Shown: positions 48,627 to 60,104 of the stretch, piece after piece
Layout: each line of letters begins with the position of its first letter
Numbering within the stretch: position 1 is the first letter of the stretch
Source: Alphaproteobacteria bacterium
Lineage (GTDB): Bacteria; Pseudomonadota; Alphaproteobacteria; Micropepsales; Micropepsaceae
Assembly: GCA_947462105.1 (NCBI GenBank)
Contig: CANHNJ010000006.1
Location: forward strand, 41,501-105,500
Length of the DNA: 64,000 nucleotides
Direction of reading: 5' to 3'
The notes under the pieces: model-generated
Told to the model about the DNA's origin: nothing
The model's database searches: none
What the model saw: only the letters and a program-made list of their open reading frames with translations
Position numbers and translations under genes: made by a program

Positions 48627-51185
48627 TTAAGCCGATCTCAGGATGCCGGCGGGCTTTACCCCCAGCGCCGCCACCGCTCCCAGCAGCCCGAACAGCAGCA
48701 CCGCCGCCGCCCCGCCCGCTATGGTTGCAGCCGCCGCGCCGACATCGAAGACAAAGCCGATATGCAGGATGAAGCGGCAGATCGCCCAGGCGCCTGCCGT
48801 GCCCGCCACCAGCGCCATGACGCCCGTGACCAGCCCTAGCACGGTGAACTCGATGGCATGGACCGCCGCGATCCGGGCCCGGGTCGCGCCCTGCACCTTC
48901 AGGATGGTGGCGTCATAGACCCGCGCCCGGGTGCCCGCCGTGATCGCGCCCGCCAGCACCAGCAGGCCCGCCAGGATGGTGAGCAGGCTGGCGGCGCTGA
49001 TGCCTTCCGAGATCTGGCCGATAAAGACCTCGAGCTGGGCGATGGAATCGCGCACCCGCACGGTGGAGACGGAGGGGAACTGGTCGGTGATCGCCCGGTA
49101 CATGGCGTTCTCCTGGCCCGGATCGACCCGCACGGTGGCGAGGAAGGCGTGGGGGGCCTTGTCGATCACGCCCGGCGACAGGATCAGCACGAAGTTCTGC
49201 CGCCCGTTCTGGAAGTTCACCTTGCGCAGATTGTAGATCGTGCCTTCGATCTCGCGCCCCAGCACGTTGAGAGTCATCTTGTCGCCGATCTCCAGCTCCG
49301 CACCCTGGGCGATGCTTTCGTCCAGCGAGATGAGCGTGGTGCCGTCATAATCCTTTGCCCACCATTTGCCCTTGGTGACTTCGTTGCCGGGCGGCGGTGC
49401 AGACGCATAGGTGATGCCGCGATCGCCATTCAGGGCCCAGCGGGCGCTGTCGGCGACGCGGGCGCGGCCAGCGGAGACGCCGCCCAGGCCAACGATCCGT
49501 CCACGGATCATCGGGGTGCGTAGATATTCGCTCTGGCTGGAGAAGGCATGGATGACCTTGTCGAAGGCCTCGCCCTCGGATTTCTGGATGTCGACGAAAT
49601 AGAAGCTGGGGGCGCGGCCGGGCAATTCGTCCTGGATTCCCGCCTTCACCGCCGAACCCAGCAGCGTCACGGTCGCCAGCAGGGTCAGGCCCAGTCCCAG
49701 CGCCGTGATGGTGCCGCCGGTGGCGGCGCCGGGGCGCACCAGGTTGGCCAGCGCCAGCCGCAGCAGGGCCTGCCTAGGGCGCGGAATGGCATTCAGACCG
49801 CGCATCAGACCGGCGGCGGCCAGCCGCAGCGCCACGATCACGGCGATGCCGCCGCCCAGGAATTGCGCCGCAAAGACAGGGCGCGGCGCGGTGATGAGGG
49901 CCAGCGCCACGATGCCGAGCACTGCGCCACCGGCCAGCAGCCAGTCGCGCTGGCGTGCTTTGGCGGCGTCGGCATCTTCCTCGCCGCCTTCGGACGGGGC
50001 GACCATGTCGCGCAGCAGGCTGGCCGGGCGGATGCCACGCGAGCGGCCCAGCGGCGGAATGGCGAAGGCCAGCGCCGTCAACAGGCCAAAGGCGAGTGCG
50101 AGAAACACGGCAGAGGGATAAAGCCCGAACTCCGGCGGCACCGGCAGACTGTCGCCATAGCGCCAGACCACCAGGAACGGCACGGAGGTACCGATCGCCG
50201 CGCCCAGCAAGGTGGCGGCCAGCGCCACGCCCATCACCTGCGCCACGAAGATGCGGAAAACGAGCTCGCCCGTGGCGCCCAGGCTTTTCAGGATGGCGAT
50301 GTCGAAGCGCTTGCGGTCGAGGAAGGCGAGAATGGCTTGCCCTGCGCCCGCGCCGCCCACGGCCAGCGCCGTCAGCCCGATCAGGGTCAGGAACATCGCC
50401 ACCTGTTCGACGAAGCGGCGGATGCCCGGCGCGGCGTCGCTGGAATCGCGGATGCGCCAGCCCGGGTCCGGCCTCACCGCATCGGCGGCATCGCGGAAAC
50501 CCTGGATGGTCTGGTCCGGGTTCAGCTTCACCCGGTAGGTGAAGTTGACCAGGCTTTCCGGGGTGATCAGGCCGGTGCGGGGCAGGGACGCGGTATGCAC
50601 CAGCAGGCGCGGCCCCAATGAGAATCCGGTGGAGATGCGGTCGGGCTCCGTCACCATCGCGCCCATCAGGCGGAAGGTGGCGTTGCCGACACGAAACAGG
50701 TCGCCGCGCTGGATACGCAGCCGGTCGATGAAGGCCTGCTCGGCCACCGCGCCACAAACATGATCCTCTTCACAGGCGATGGCGTCGGAAATTGTCTGCT
50801 CGGGCGCCAGCTTCGCGGCACCAAACAGCGGCCAGCCTCCATCCACCGCCTTCAGTTCGACAAGCTGGCGTTCGCCGATCTGGCCGTCCTTAAGGGCATA
50901 GGCCATGGCCCGCATGGTGGCGGATTCCGAAACCAGACCGCGCGCATCGAGGAATTTGCGCTCGCTGGCGCTGATCGGCTTGTGCACCGTGCTGAGCGAG
51001 ACGTCGCCGCCCAAAATGGTCTGGCCCTGGTCGCGCAGGCTGCCAAGGAAGGCCGAACTCAGCGTTTCGACGCCGCTGATCGCGCCCGCGCCCAGCAACA
51101 GGCAAAGGAAGAAGACGCGAAAGCCCTTCAACCCGCCGCGCAGTTCGCGGCGCGCGAATGTCAGGGCCAGGCGGAATTCGCTCAC
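48627..51185 (-). CDS. ABC transporter permease, YbbP/FtsX family
   Basis: An 852-residue permease with ten predicted helices: one N-terminal (GFRVFFLCLLLGAGAISG), two FtsX-type three-helix groups (about 250-400 and 730-845), and a middle pair around 420-470 with a long extracytoplasmic domain. It matches the YbbP architecture of lipid- or lysophospholipid-linked export systems. Its ATG at 51185 overlaps the stop of the ATPase gene by 4 bases, and the two lie divergent from the esterase gene tesA, which is the conserved YbbA-YbbP-TesA arrangement. The substrate is unproven. Confidence 0.9.
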   Translation of the reverse strand: MSEFRLALTFARRELRGGLKGFRVFFLCLLLGAGAISGVETLSSAFLGSLRDQGQTILGGDVSLSTVHKPISASERKFLDARGLVSESATMRAMAYALKDGQIGERQLVELKAVDGGWPLFGAAKLAPEQTISDAIACEEDHVCGAVAEQAFIDRLRIQRGDLFRVGNATFRLMGAMVTEPDRISTGFSLGPRLLVHTASLPRTGLITPESLVNFTYRVKLNPDQTIQGFRDAADAVRPDPGWRIRDSSDAAPGIRRFVEQVAMFLTLIGLTALAVGGAGAGQAILAFLDRKRFDIAILKSLGATGELVFRIFVAQVMGVALAATLLGAAIGTSVPFLVVWRYGDSLPVPPEFGLYPSAVFLALAFGLLTALAFAIPPLGRSRGIRPASLLRDMVAPSEGGEEDADAAKARQRDWLLAGGAVLGIVALALITAPRPVFAAQFLGGGIAVIVALRLAAAGLMRGLNAIPRPRQALLRLALANLVRPGAATGGTITALGLGLTLLATVTLLGSAVKAGIQDELPGRAPSFYFVDIQKSEGEAFDKVIHAFSSQSEYLRTPMIRGRIVGLGGVSAGRARVADSARWALNGDRGITYASAPPPGNEVTKGKWWAKDYDGTTLISLDESIAQGAELEIGDKMTLNVLGREIEGTIYNLRKVNFQNGRQNFVLILSPGVIDKAPHAFLATVRVDPGQENAMYRAITDQFPSVSTVRVRDSIAQLEVFIGQISEGISAASLLTILAGLLVLAGAITAGTRARVYDATILKVQGATRARIAAVHAIEFTVLGLVTGVMALVAGTAGAWAICRFILHIGFVFDVGAAAATIAGGAAAVLLFGLLGAVAALGVKPAGILRSA

Positions 51186-51931
51186 GCGTCCACCTGTTCC
51201 GCCGTTCCCTTGGCGGTGTCGGAAACGATCTTGCCATCGGCCATGCGGGCGATGCGGTCGCAGCGTTGCGCCAGCCGTTCTTCATGGGTGACGAGGAAAA
51301 GCGTGCTACCGCGTTCGCGGTTCAGCGCGAAGATCAGGTCGGCGATGGCCTGGCCGTTGGCGCCGTCCAGGTTGCCGGTGGGCTCATCGGCAAAGAGAAT
51401 GCGCGGGTGGGGGGCCATTGCGCGGGCCAGCGCCACGCGCTGCTGCTCGCCGCCCGACAACTGGCCGGGATAATGCTCGATGCGCTTGATCAGGCCGACA
51501 TTGCGCAGCTCGGCCTCGGCGCGGTCAAAGGCATCGGCCACGCCCATCAGTTCCAGCGGCACGGCGACATTTTCCAGCGCCGTCATGGTGGGGATGAGGT
51601 GGAAGGACTGGAAGACGATGCCCACCGCGCCACGGCGGAAGCGGGCGGCGGCATCCTCGCCCAGCCGCGTGATGTCGGTGCCGGCCACGATGACCTGACC
51701 GCCGCTGGGCCGTTCCAGCCCGGCCGCCACCATCAGCAGCGACGACTTGCCGGAGCCGGACGGCCCGACCAGGGCGATGCTGGTGCCCGCCCCGACGCTG
51801 AGCGACACCCCCAGCAGGATATCGACCGGCCCGGCGGCGCTTTTCAGCGTCAGCGAGACGTCGTTCAACTGGATGGCTGGCAAATCGGAAGTGGACGGGG
51901 GAGTGTGCATTTGCGATTCTAGGACGGACAT
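51182..51931 (-). CDS. ABC transporter ATP-binding protein, YbbA/LolD-like
   Basis: A 249-residue ATPase with Walker A ALVGPSGSGKSSLLMVAAG near residues 53-71, Q-loop VGIVFQSFHLIP, signature LSGGEQQRVALARA near 158-171, Walker B ILFADEPTGNLD and the H-loop LVTHEERLAQR. It energises the YbbP-type permease. Starts at 51931 (MSVLES) and 51910 (MHTPPS) are both possible; the first was kept. It lies 12 bases from the divergent tesA start. Confidence 0.9.
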   Translation of the reverse strand: MSVLESQMHTPPSTSDLPAIQLNDVSLTLKSAAGPVDILLGVSLSVGAGTSIALVGPSGSGKSSLLMVAAGLERPSGGQVIVAGTDITRLGEDAAARFRRGAVGIVFQSFHLIPTMTALENVAVPLELMGVADAFDRAEAELRNVGLIKRIEHYPGQLSGGEQQRVALARAMAPHPRILFADEPTGNLDGANGQAIADLIFALNRERGSTLFLVTHEERLAQRCDRIARMADGKIVSDTAKGTAEQVDA

Positions 51932-51943
51932 TCGGGCGATCTT

Positions 51944-52621
51944 ATGATGACGCGGCGTTTCCAGCTCCTGTTTAGCATGATGCTCGTCGCTTTTGTGTGT
52001 CCGGCGCTGGCCCAGAATTCCAATGGGGCCCCAAAGCCCGCCGCCCCGGTGAAGATTCTCGCCCTGGGCACCAGCCTGACCCAGGGCTATGGCCTGCCGC
52101 CGGGCACCGAATTCCCTGTCCAGCTTCAGGCCGCGCTGCGGGCAGCGGGAATCAATGCCGTGGTGACCAATGCCGGCGTTTCCGGCGACACCAGCGCCGA
52201 CGGCCTGTCGCGGCTGGACTGGGCGCTGGCCGACAAGCCGAACGCCGCCATTCTTGAACTGGGCTCCAACGACATGCTGCGCGGGCTGCCGCCGGAAATG
52301 ACCGAGAAGAATCTGCGCGGCATCCTGACGAAGCTGAAGGCGGCGAAGATTCCCGTGCTGCTCACCGGCATGGGCGCGCAGCGCAACCTCGGCCCCGAAT
52401 ATGTGAAGAATTTCGACTCGATCTATCCGCGGCTGGCCAAGGATTATGGCGTGCTGTTCTATCCCTTCATCCTGGACGGCGTCGCCATGAAGCGCGAACT
52501 GAACCAGAATGACGGCATGCATCCCAATCCTGCTGGCGTAAAGGTGATCGTGAACCGCATCCTGCCGCTGGTGAAGCAGTTGGTGATGCAGGTGCCCACT
52601 TCAAAAGCAAAGAAAACATAA
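51944..52621 (+). CDS. tesA: Periplasmic SGNH-family esterase/lysophospholipase (TesA-like)
   Basis: A 225-residue protein. The signal peptide is MMTRRFQLLFSMMLVAFVCPALA. Block I reads LALGTSLTQGYGLPPG: the nucleophile Ser (about residue 44) is present, but the usual Asp before it (GDSL) is Thr. Block II Gly is in AGVSGDTSADG, block III Asn in ELGSNDMLRG and the Asp/His pair in NDGMHPNPAG. The gene is divergent from the YbbA/YbbP-type ABC genes and overlaps murJ by one base (TAATG). Confidence 0.9.
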   Translation: MMTRRFQLLFSMMLVAFVCPALAQNSNGAPKPAAPVKILALGTSLTQGYGLPPGTEFPVQLQAALRAAGINAVVTNAGVSGDTSADGLSRLDWALADKPNAAILELGSNDMLRGLPPEMTEKNLRGILTKLKAAKIPVLLTGMGAQRNLGPEYVKNFDSIYPRLAKDYGVLFYPFILDGVAMKRELNQNDGMHPNPAGVKVIVNRILPLVKQLVMQVPTSKAKKT

Positions 52622-54141
52622 TGTACCGCAAGCTGCTTTCCGTCGGCGGCTTCACGCTCCTGTCGCGCATCACCGGTTTCGCGCGCGACATCCTGATGGC
52701 ATGGACGCTGGGGCATGGCTTCCTGTCGGACGCCTTCATCGTGGCGTTCCTGTTCCCCAACTATTTCCGCGCCGTGTTCGGTGAAGGCACGCTGAACCCC
52801 GCCTTCCTGCCGCGCTATGCGGCGCTGCATGCCAAGGGCGAAACGGCCGAGGCGGCGGCCTTCGCCAACCAGATTTTCTCCTGGCAGATGGCGGCGCAGA
52901 TCGTGCTGCTGGTGGTGGCGCTGGCGGCAATGCCGCTGATCGTGAATTTCCTGGCTCCCGGCTGGACCGCCGATCAGCTTGCCATGACGGCGGAGCTGGC
53001 GCGCATCAGTTTCCCCTACCTGATCCTGACGCTGGTGGCGGTGCAGCTTTCGGCCATGCTGAACGCCATCCAGAAATTCTGGGCGGCGGCGGCTTGGTCG
53101 AACTTCCTCAATGTCTCCATCATCGGCTGCCTGCTGGCGGCGGATCATTTTCCCAACGCGGCCTATGCCGCCGTCTTGGGTGTGCTGGGCGCGGGCCTGT
53201 TGCAGCTTGTCTTCATGCTGTGGGCGGCGGGGCAGGGTGGCATCGGCCTGAAGATCGTCATGCCGCGCTGGACGCCGCAGGTGAAGGAGTTCTTTGTCGC
53301 TTTCGGTCTTGTGACTTTTGGCGCGGCCAGCGTGGTGGTGGCGCCGCTGGTCGATACCTGGCTGGCATCGTATCTCGCGCAGGGCAGCCGCACGGCACTT
53401 TATTATGCCGACCGCATCAACCAGTTGCCGCTGGGCGTCTTGGGCATCGCGCTGGGCACGGTGCTGCTGCCGGAAATGTCGGCGCTGCTGGCCAAGGGCC
53501 GCAAATCGGACTCGGATGCGGCGCAGAACCGCTCCGCCGTCATGGTGCTGTTGCTGACGTTGCCTTTCGCCGCAGTGTTCATCGCCATTCCGGGCACCAT
53601 CATGCGCGCCTTCTTCGCCTGGGGCGCCTACAGCCGCGACGCCGCCGACCTTTCCGCCGTGGCGCTGGCGGCCTATGGCGTTGGCCTGCCCGCGATGGCG
53701 ATGGTGCGGATCGTCTCCTCCACCTTCTATGCGCGGCACGACACCGCCACGCCCGCGCGCGCCACCGTCACGGCCATCGTCTGCAACATTCTGCTGAAAG
53801 TGGCGCTGGTGTGGAGCGCGGGGCTGGGTCTGGCCGGGCTGGCGCTGGGCACCTCGCTGGGTGCGTGGATCAATGTCGCGCTGCTGACCTGGTATGGCCA
53901 TAGCCGCGACCTGCTGGCGATCGAGAAGGCGTTCGTGCGTGCCATGCCGCCGGTGCTGCTGGCGGCGGCGGTGACCGGCGGCGGAGCGTGGTTCGGCGCT
54001 GCCTTCGGCACGCAGATGATGCCGGGCCGCTATGCCGACCTGTTCGGCCTCTTCGGCGCCCTGCTGTGTGGCGGCACCGGCTTCTTCGCCGTGGTGGCCT
54101 TGTTCCGGGGCCGCCTGCCGCTGGGGCGGCTTAGCCGATGA
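52621..54141 (+). CDS. murJ: Lipid II flippase MurJ
   Basis: A 506-residue protein with 14 predicted helices of the MVF/MOP family. The N-terminus has LLSRITGFARDILMAWTLG and DAFIVAFLFPNYFRAVFGEG, then NPAFLPRYAALHAKGE, all characteristic of MurJ. Helix 7-8 and the C-terminal pair (helices 13-14) are present. It flips lipid II across the inner membrane for peptidoglycan synthesis. The ATG at 52621 overlaps the tesA stop, and murJ overlaps thpR by 4 bases. Confidence 0.95.
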   Translation: MYRKLLSVGGFTLLSRITGFARDILMAWTLGHGFLSDAFIVAFLFPNYFRAVFGEGTLNPAFLPRYAALHAKGETAEAAAFANQIFSWQMAAQIVLLVVALAAMPLIVNFLAPGWTADQLAMTAELARISFPYLILTLVAVQLSAMLNAIQKFWAAAAWSNFLNVSIIGCLLAADHFPNAAYAAVLGVLGAGLLQLVFMLWAAGQGGIGLKIVMPRWTPQVKEFFVAFGLVTFGAASVVVAPLVDTWLASYLAQGSRTALYYADRINQLPLGVLGIALGTVLLPEMSALLAKGRKSDSDAAQNRSAVMVLLLTLPFAAVFIAIPGTIMRAFFAWGAYSRDAADLSAVALAAYGVGLPAMAMVRIVSSTFYARHDTATPARATVTAIVCNILLKVALVWSAGLGLAGLALGTSLGAWINVALLTWYGHSRDLLAIEKAFVRAMPPVLLAAAVTGGGAWFGAAFGTQMMPGRYADLFGLFGALLCGGTGFFAVVALFRGRLPLGRLSR

Positions 54142-54722
54142 TCCGGCTTTTTGTTGCGCTAACTGTGCCCAACGCTGTGGCGCAGTCGCTGCTGCCGGTA
54201 CAGGCGGGCGTGCCGGGGGCGCATTGGCAGGAGCGCGACAAGCTGCACCTGACGCTTTCCTTCATCGGCGAAGTGGAAGGCAGCGCCATGGCCATGATCG
54301 ACGACGCGCTGGCAGGGATCGATGCGCCCGGCTTCACGCTGCAACTGCATGGCGTCGGCCAGTTCGGCGAAGGCAAGCGCGCCAGAGCCCATGCACTATG
54401 GGCCGGCGTGCGGCCCAATCCGGCGCTGGAGTATCTGCAGCACAAGGTGGCGAACGCCATCCGCCGCGTCGGCACGCTTTCGGACGGGCACAAATACACG
54501 CCGCATTTGACGCTGGCCCGTATGCGTCATCCCGAACCCGGCAAGGTGGTGGAATGGCTGACGCATCATGCGCTTTATACCAGCCCCGAATTCGAAGCTG
54601 GTGCGTTCCATCTCTATTCCAGCCGGCTGACCAGCGATGGCAGTCTCTATCGCCTAGAACAGAGCTACTCGCTGCAAGGGTTCGGCGATTGGGAGGATGA
54701 AGATGGCGAAGCTTACGATTGA
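54138..54722 (+). CDS. thpR: RNA 2',3'-cyclic phosphodiesterase
   Basis: A 194-residue 2H phosphoesterase that opens cyclic phosphate ends of RNA. The two catalytic HxTx motifs are KLHLTLSFIG near residue 36 and YTPHLTLARM near 121. RLFVALTVPNAV opens the protein, as in the family. It overlaps murJ by 4 bases and its last 20 bases overlap phhB, so translation of the three is coupled. Confidence 0.93.
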   Translation: MIRLFVALTVPNAVAQSLLPVQAGVPGAHWQERDKLHLTLSFIGEVEGSAMAMIDDALAGIDAPGFTLQLHGVGQFGEGKRARAHALWAGVRPNPALEYLQHKVANAIRRVGTLSDGHKYTPHLTLARMRHPEPGKVVEWLTHHALYTSPEFEAGAFHLYSSRLTSDGSLYRLEQSYSLQGFGDWEDEDGEAYD

Positions 54723-55020
54723 GAAGTTGGCAATTGACGAACTGCGCGCCGCCCTGAAGCGGCTGCCCGACTGGTCGCTGGCCAAGGACCGCGAGGCGAT
54801 CCAGCGCCGTTTCACCTTCATCGACTTCGATGCCGCCTTCGCCTTCATGGCGCGCACGGCGCTGCTGGCGGCGAAGCTGGATCATCACCCCGAATGGACC
54901 AATGTCTGGAGCAAGGTGGATGTGACGCTGGCGACCCACGATGCCGGCGGCGTCACCCAGAAGGACATCGAGCTGGCGATGGCGATGGACGGCTATGCCG
55001 CCATGTCCGGCGGAAAATAG
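54703..55020 (+). CDS. phhB: Pterin-4a-carbinolamine dehydratase
   Basis: A 105-residue DCoH/PCD-type protein that dehydrates 4a-hydroxytetrahydropterin. It has RRFTFIDFDAAFAFM, the active-site LDHHPEWTNVWSKVDVTL near residues 58-75, and HDAGGVTQKDIELA. The ATG at 54703 has GGAGG 6 bases upstream and was chosen over 54697, which has no room for a ribosome-binding site. Phenylalanine hydroxylase is not adjacent, so a moonlighting or general pterin role is possible. Confidence 0.93.
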   Translation: MAKLTIEKLAIDELRAALKRLPDWSLAKDREAIQRRFTFIDFDAAFAFMARTALLAAKLDHHPEWTNVWSKVDVTLATHDAGGVTQKDIELAMAMDGYAAMSGGK

Positions 55021-55188
55021 TTACCGCGGCCTGAGCCAGCCCGTGCGGTTGGCCACGTATAGCGCGACGCTGCCGCCAATCGGCGTCAGCACCATGCCGA
55101 CGATGAACCACGGGAACGGCGCGCGCCCCGCCTGCTTGCCCATCCAGGCGACGCCGATGGCGCCCAGGATCCAGAGAAACGCGATCAC
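55021..55188 (-). CDS. 55-residue membrane peptide coupled to acs
   Basis: It starts at GTG 55188, overlapping the acs stop by 4 bases (GTGA), and ends with TAA at 55021-55023, directly beside the convergent phhB stop. It encodes two hydrophobic helices ([16 protein letters not shown] and [19 protein letters not shown]) joined by a basic loop (KQAGRAPFP) and ends NRTGWLRPR. The coupling and the clean membrane-hairpin pattern support a real gene. I know no family; a small modulator in the inner membrane is a guess. Confidence 0.7.
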   Translation of the reverse strand: MIAFLWILGAIGVAWMGKQAGRAPFPWFIVGMVLTPIGGSVALYVANRTGWLRPR

Positions 55189-57122
55189 TTCTTGGCGGCG
55201 TTCTTGATGAGATCGTCCACCACCGAAGGGTCGGCCAGGGTTGACGTATCTCCCAGCGATCCCAGTTCGCCTTCCGCGATCTTGCGCAGGATGCGGCGCA
55301 TGATCTTGCCGGAGCGGGTCTTGGGCAGACCCGGCGCGAACTGGATCACGTCGGGCCGCGCAATGGGACCGATCTCGGTGCCGACGAACTTCTTCAGCTC
55401 CGTGTTCAGCGCATCGCTCGCCGTGACGCCCGTCTTCAGCGTGACATAGGCATAGATGCCCTGGCCCTTGATGTCGTGCGGGAAGCCGACCACGGCCGCC
55501 TCGGCCACAGCGGGGTGCAGCACCAGCGCGCTTTCCACTTCGGCGGTGCCCATGCGGTGGCCGGAGACGTTAATGACGTCATCGACCCGGCCGGTGATCC
55601 AGTAATAGCCATCCTCGTCGCGGCGGCAGCCATCGCCGGTGAAATACTTGCCCTTGTAGGTCATGAAATAGGTGTCGATGAAACGCTGGTGATCGCCATA
55701 GACGCTGCGCATCTGGCCGGGCCAGCTTGTCGTCAGCACCAGGTTGCCGCTGACCGCGCCTTCCAGCACCGTGCCCTCGGCATCGACCAGTTCCGGCACG
55801 ATGCCGGGCAGGGGCTTTGTCGCCGAGCCGGGCTTGAGGTCGGTCGCGCCCGGCGTCGGCGAGATCAGCGCGCCGCCGGTCTCGGTCTGCCACCAGGTAT
55901 CAACGATGGGGCAGCGGCTGTCGCCGACGACGCGGTGATACCACAGCCATGCTTCCGGATTGATCGGCTCGCCGACGCTACCAAGCAGGCGCAAGGACGC
56001 GCGGCTGGTCTTCTTCACCGGCGCGTCGCCATCGCGCATCAGGGCGCGGATGGCGGTGGGGGCGGTGTAGAAGATGTTGACCTTGTGCTTGTCGATCACT
56101 TCCCAGAAGCGCGACACGGTCGGATAGTTGGGCACGCCTTCGAACATCAGCGTCGTGGCGCCGTTGGCCAGCGGGCCATAGACAATATAGCTGTGGCCGG
56201 TGACCCAGCCGACATCGGCGGTGCACCAGTAGATGTCGCCCTCGTGATAATCGAAGACATAGTGATGGGTGTAGGCGGCATAGAGCAGGTAGCCGCCACT
56301 GGTATGCAGCACGCCCTTGGGCTTTCCCGTCGAGCCTGAGGTGTAAAGAATGAACAGCGGGTCTTCCGCGTTCATCGGCTCGGCCGGGCAGTCGGCGCTG
56401 ACCGCCGCCATCTCGTCATGGTACCAGTAGTCGCGGCCGGGCTTCATGCTGACCTTGCCGCCGGTGCGGCGGATCACGATCACGTCGGTGACGCCGGGGG
56501 CCTTTTCCAGCGCCGCGTCGGTGTTGGCCTTGAGCGGAATGGCCTTGCCGCCGCGCACGCCTTCATCGGCGGTGATGACGATGCGGGAATCGCAATCGAC
56601 GATGCGCCCGGCCAGCGAATCTGGCGAAAAGCCGCCGAAAACCACCGAATGCACCGCGCCGATGCGGGCGCAGGCCAGCATGGCATAGGCGGCCTCGGGG
56701 ATCATCGGCATGTAGATGGTGACACGGTCGCCCTTCTTGACGCCGCGCGCCTTCAGCACATTGCCCAGGTGGCAGACGGCTTCATGCAGTTCGCGATAGG
56801 TGATGCGCTGGCTCTCGGCCGGGTTGTCGCCTTCCCAGATGATCGCGACCTGGTCGCCGCGCGTCGCCAGATGCCGGTCGACGCAGTTGGCGGCAACGTT
56901 CAGGGCGCCATCCTCGAACCACTTGATCGACAGCCTGTCGGCATCATAGCTCCAGTTGCCTGCCTTGGTGGGCTGGGTGGCCCAGTCCAGCCGCTGCGCC
57001 TCGCCCAGCCAGAAAGCATCCGGATTGGTCAGCGCCTGCGCATAGGCGGCCTCGTACTTCGCCTTGTCCCAATAGGCGCGGGCGCGCCACGCATCCGGCA
57101 CGGGAATGAGGCTGTCGGACAT
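55185..57122 (-). CDS. acs: Acetyl-CoA synthetase
   Basis: A 645-residue AMP-forming ligase that activates acetate. Motifs are [15 protein letters not shown], the acetate pocket region [41 protein letters not shown], and [15 protein letters not shown] with the acetylatable catalytic Lys near residue 605. The ATG at 57122 gives [19 protein letters not shown], the family start. The open frame extends upstream but has no similarity. It is divergent from the TPP-riboswitch/thiC unit and translationally coupled to the membrane peptide downstream. Confidence 0.96.
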   Translation of the reverse strand: MSDSLIPVPDAWRARAYWDKAKYEAAYAQALTNPDAFWLGEAQRLDWATQPTKAGNWSYDADRLSIKWFEDGALNVAANCVDRHLATRGDQVAIIWEGDNPAESQRITYRELHEAVCHLGNVLKARGVKKGDRVTIYMPMIPEAAYAMLACARIGAVHSVVFGGFSPDSLAGRIVDCDSRIVITADEGVRGGKAIPLKANTDAALEKAPGVTDVIVIRRTGGKVSMKPGRDYWYHDEMAAVSADCPAEPMNAEDPLFILYTSGSTGKPKGVLHTSGGYLLYAAYTHHYVFDYHEGDIYWCTADVGWVTGHSYIVYGPLANGATTLMFEGVPNYPTVSRFWEVIDKHKVNIFYTAPTAIRALMRDGDAPVKKTSRASLRLLGSVGEPINPEAWLWYHRVVGDSRCPIVDTWWQTETGGALISPTPGATDLKPGSATKPLPGIVPELVDAEGTVLEGAVSGNLVLTTSWPGQMRSVYGDHQRFIDTYFMTYKGKYFTGDGCRRDEDGYYWITGRVDDVINVSGHRMGTAEVESALVLHPAVAEAAVVGFPHDIKGQGIYAYVTLKTGVTASDALNTELKKFVGTEIGPIARPDVIQFAPGLPKTRSGKIMRRILRKIAEGELGSLGDTSTLADPSVVDDLIKNAAKK

Positions 57123-57245
57123 GTTCGGTGATCTCGGAAATTGCCGCCCGTATGCTGCAATTTCCGCCTGTGGATCGCAAGACGGCGGATTGTCCAAGGG
57201 CCTGAAACAGTTTGCGGCGGGGATGGAGAGGGCGGTATAAGAGCG

Positions 57246-59172
<1,927 letters not shown>

Positions 59173-59175
59173 ACG

Positions 59176-59322
59176 TCAGCCCAGCAGGTAGAGGTAGCGG
59201 CTGAGGAAGACCACCAGCCCGAAGGCGCCGCCAACGCCACCGGCGCACAGCAGCAGCGCGCGGCGTTCTTCGCCGGTCAGCTTTTCGGGTCTGGTATCCG
59301 GAAAGTCATTGATGCTTGCCAT
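59176..59322 (-). CDS. 48-residue single-span membrane protein
   Basis: A short charged N-terminus (MASINDFPDTRPEKLTGEERRA) is followed by one hydrophobic helix (LLLCAGGVGGAFGLVVFLSRYLYLLG) ending at the C-terminus. The ATG at 59322 is preceded by a purine-rich GGGGGGAA ribosome-binding site. The stop lies 3 bases from the convergent thiC stop. Probably a genuine small inner-membrane protein; I know no family. Confidence 0.6.
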   Translation of the reverse strand: MASINDFPDTRPEKLTGEERRALLLCAGGVGGAFGLVVFLSRYLYLLG

Positions 59323-59469
59323 CGGCAGTTCCCCCCTGCAGCGCAATGCGCGAAGCATCGCGACAAAAAGATACAAATCCGATAACGCAGGGGGCAAGTG
59401 CGAGAAGACGCTCGCTACTGCAGCAGAATGTTCCGCAATCCTTCCGTATACGGCGGGATTGCTTGCCGC

Positions 59470-60102
59470 TTAAGGCACGAATAGCAGGAATATGACGGCC
59501 ATCGCGGCCAGGCTCACACCGGTCAGCACCAGGCCTGTGCGCAGCTTGAAACGCATGGTGAAGAACAGGACGTATCCCAACAGGGACAACACCAGCACCA
59601 GTGCTCCCGAGGCATCGATCACGGCGCTCCAGACCCGGCCGACATTCTTGCCGCGATGCAGGTCGTCGATCACCGTGAGGAGATCGGCTTGCCGGACCTT
59701 GCCGTGCGCCGCGCCGGTCTTCAGGTCGATGGTGATATCGGATGATCCCTTGACGCTTTCAAAGCGCAGAAAGGCTTCGCCCGTGCTGATATCGGCGCTG
59801 CTGTATGCTCCCAGCAGCTTCATCCGCCCGGCGGCCAGCAATCCCAGTGCCGCGCCGGGGTCGGCGCTGGCACCTGCCGCCTGCAGCGCGGCAACGGGCA
59901 GTGTGGCGGTGACGCTGGCCGCCTCCGGCTCCGCGTCGCCCAGCCATTCGGGATGGTTGAGCAGGATGCCGGTTGCGCTGAAGAAGATCAGGGCCAGGAA
60001 GGCAAAGGCCGACAGATAGCCATGCCAGTTGCGGCACTGGGTATAGAAGGCGATGGCGGTGGCCGAACGGCGCCGGGGCAGCAGCGGACTGGATTGCGAC
60101 AT
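59470..60102 (-). CDS. PepSY-associated transmembrane protein
   Basis: A 210-residue protein with an N-terminal helix (GYLSAFAFLALIFFSATGILLNHPEW), a periplasmic PepSY-like region (about 60-155, with DITIDLKTGAAHGKVRQADLLTVIDDLHRGKNVGRVWSAVIDASG), and two C-terminal helices. The DLHRGK and WSAVIDASG segments are typical of PepSY_TM proteins that occur with flavinylation and iron-reduction genes. It starts 3 bases after the ApbE-DUF2271 stop and so belongs to that operon. It may pass electrons across the membrane or anchor the periplasmic flavoprotein. Confidence 0.85.
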   Translation of the reverse strand: MSQSSPLLPRRRSATAIAFYTQCRNWHGYLSAFAFLALIFFSATGILLNHPEWLGDAEPEAASVTATLPVAALQAAGASADPGAALGLLAAGRMKLLGAYSSADISTGEAFLRFESVKGSSDITIDLKTGAAHGKVRQADLLTVIDDLHRGKNVGRVWSAVIDASGALVLVLSLLGYVLFFTMRFKLRTGLVLTGVSLAAMAVIFLLFVP

Positions 60103-60104
60103 CG

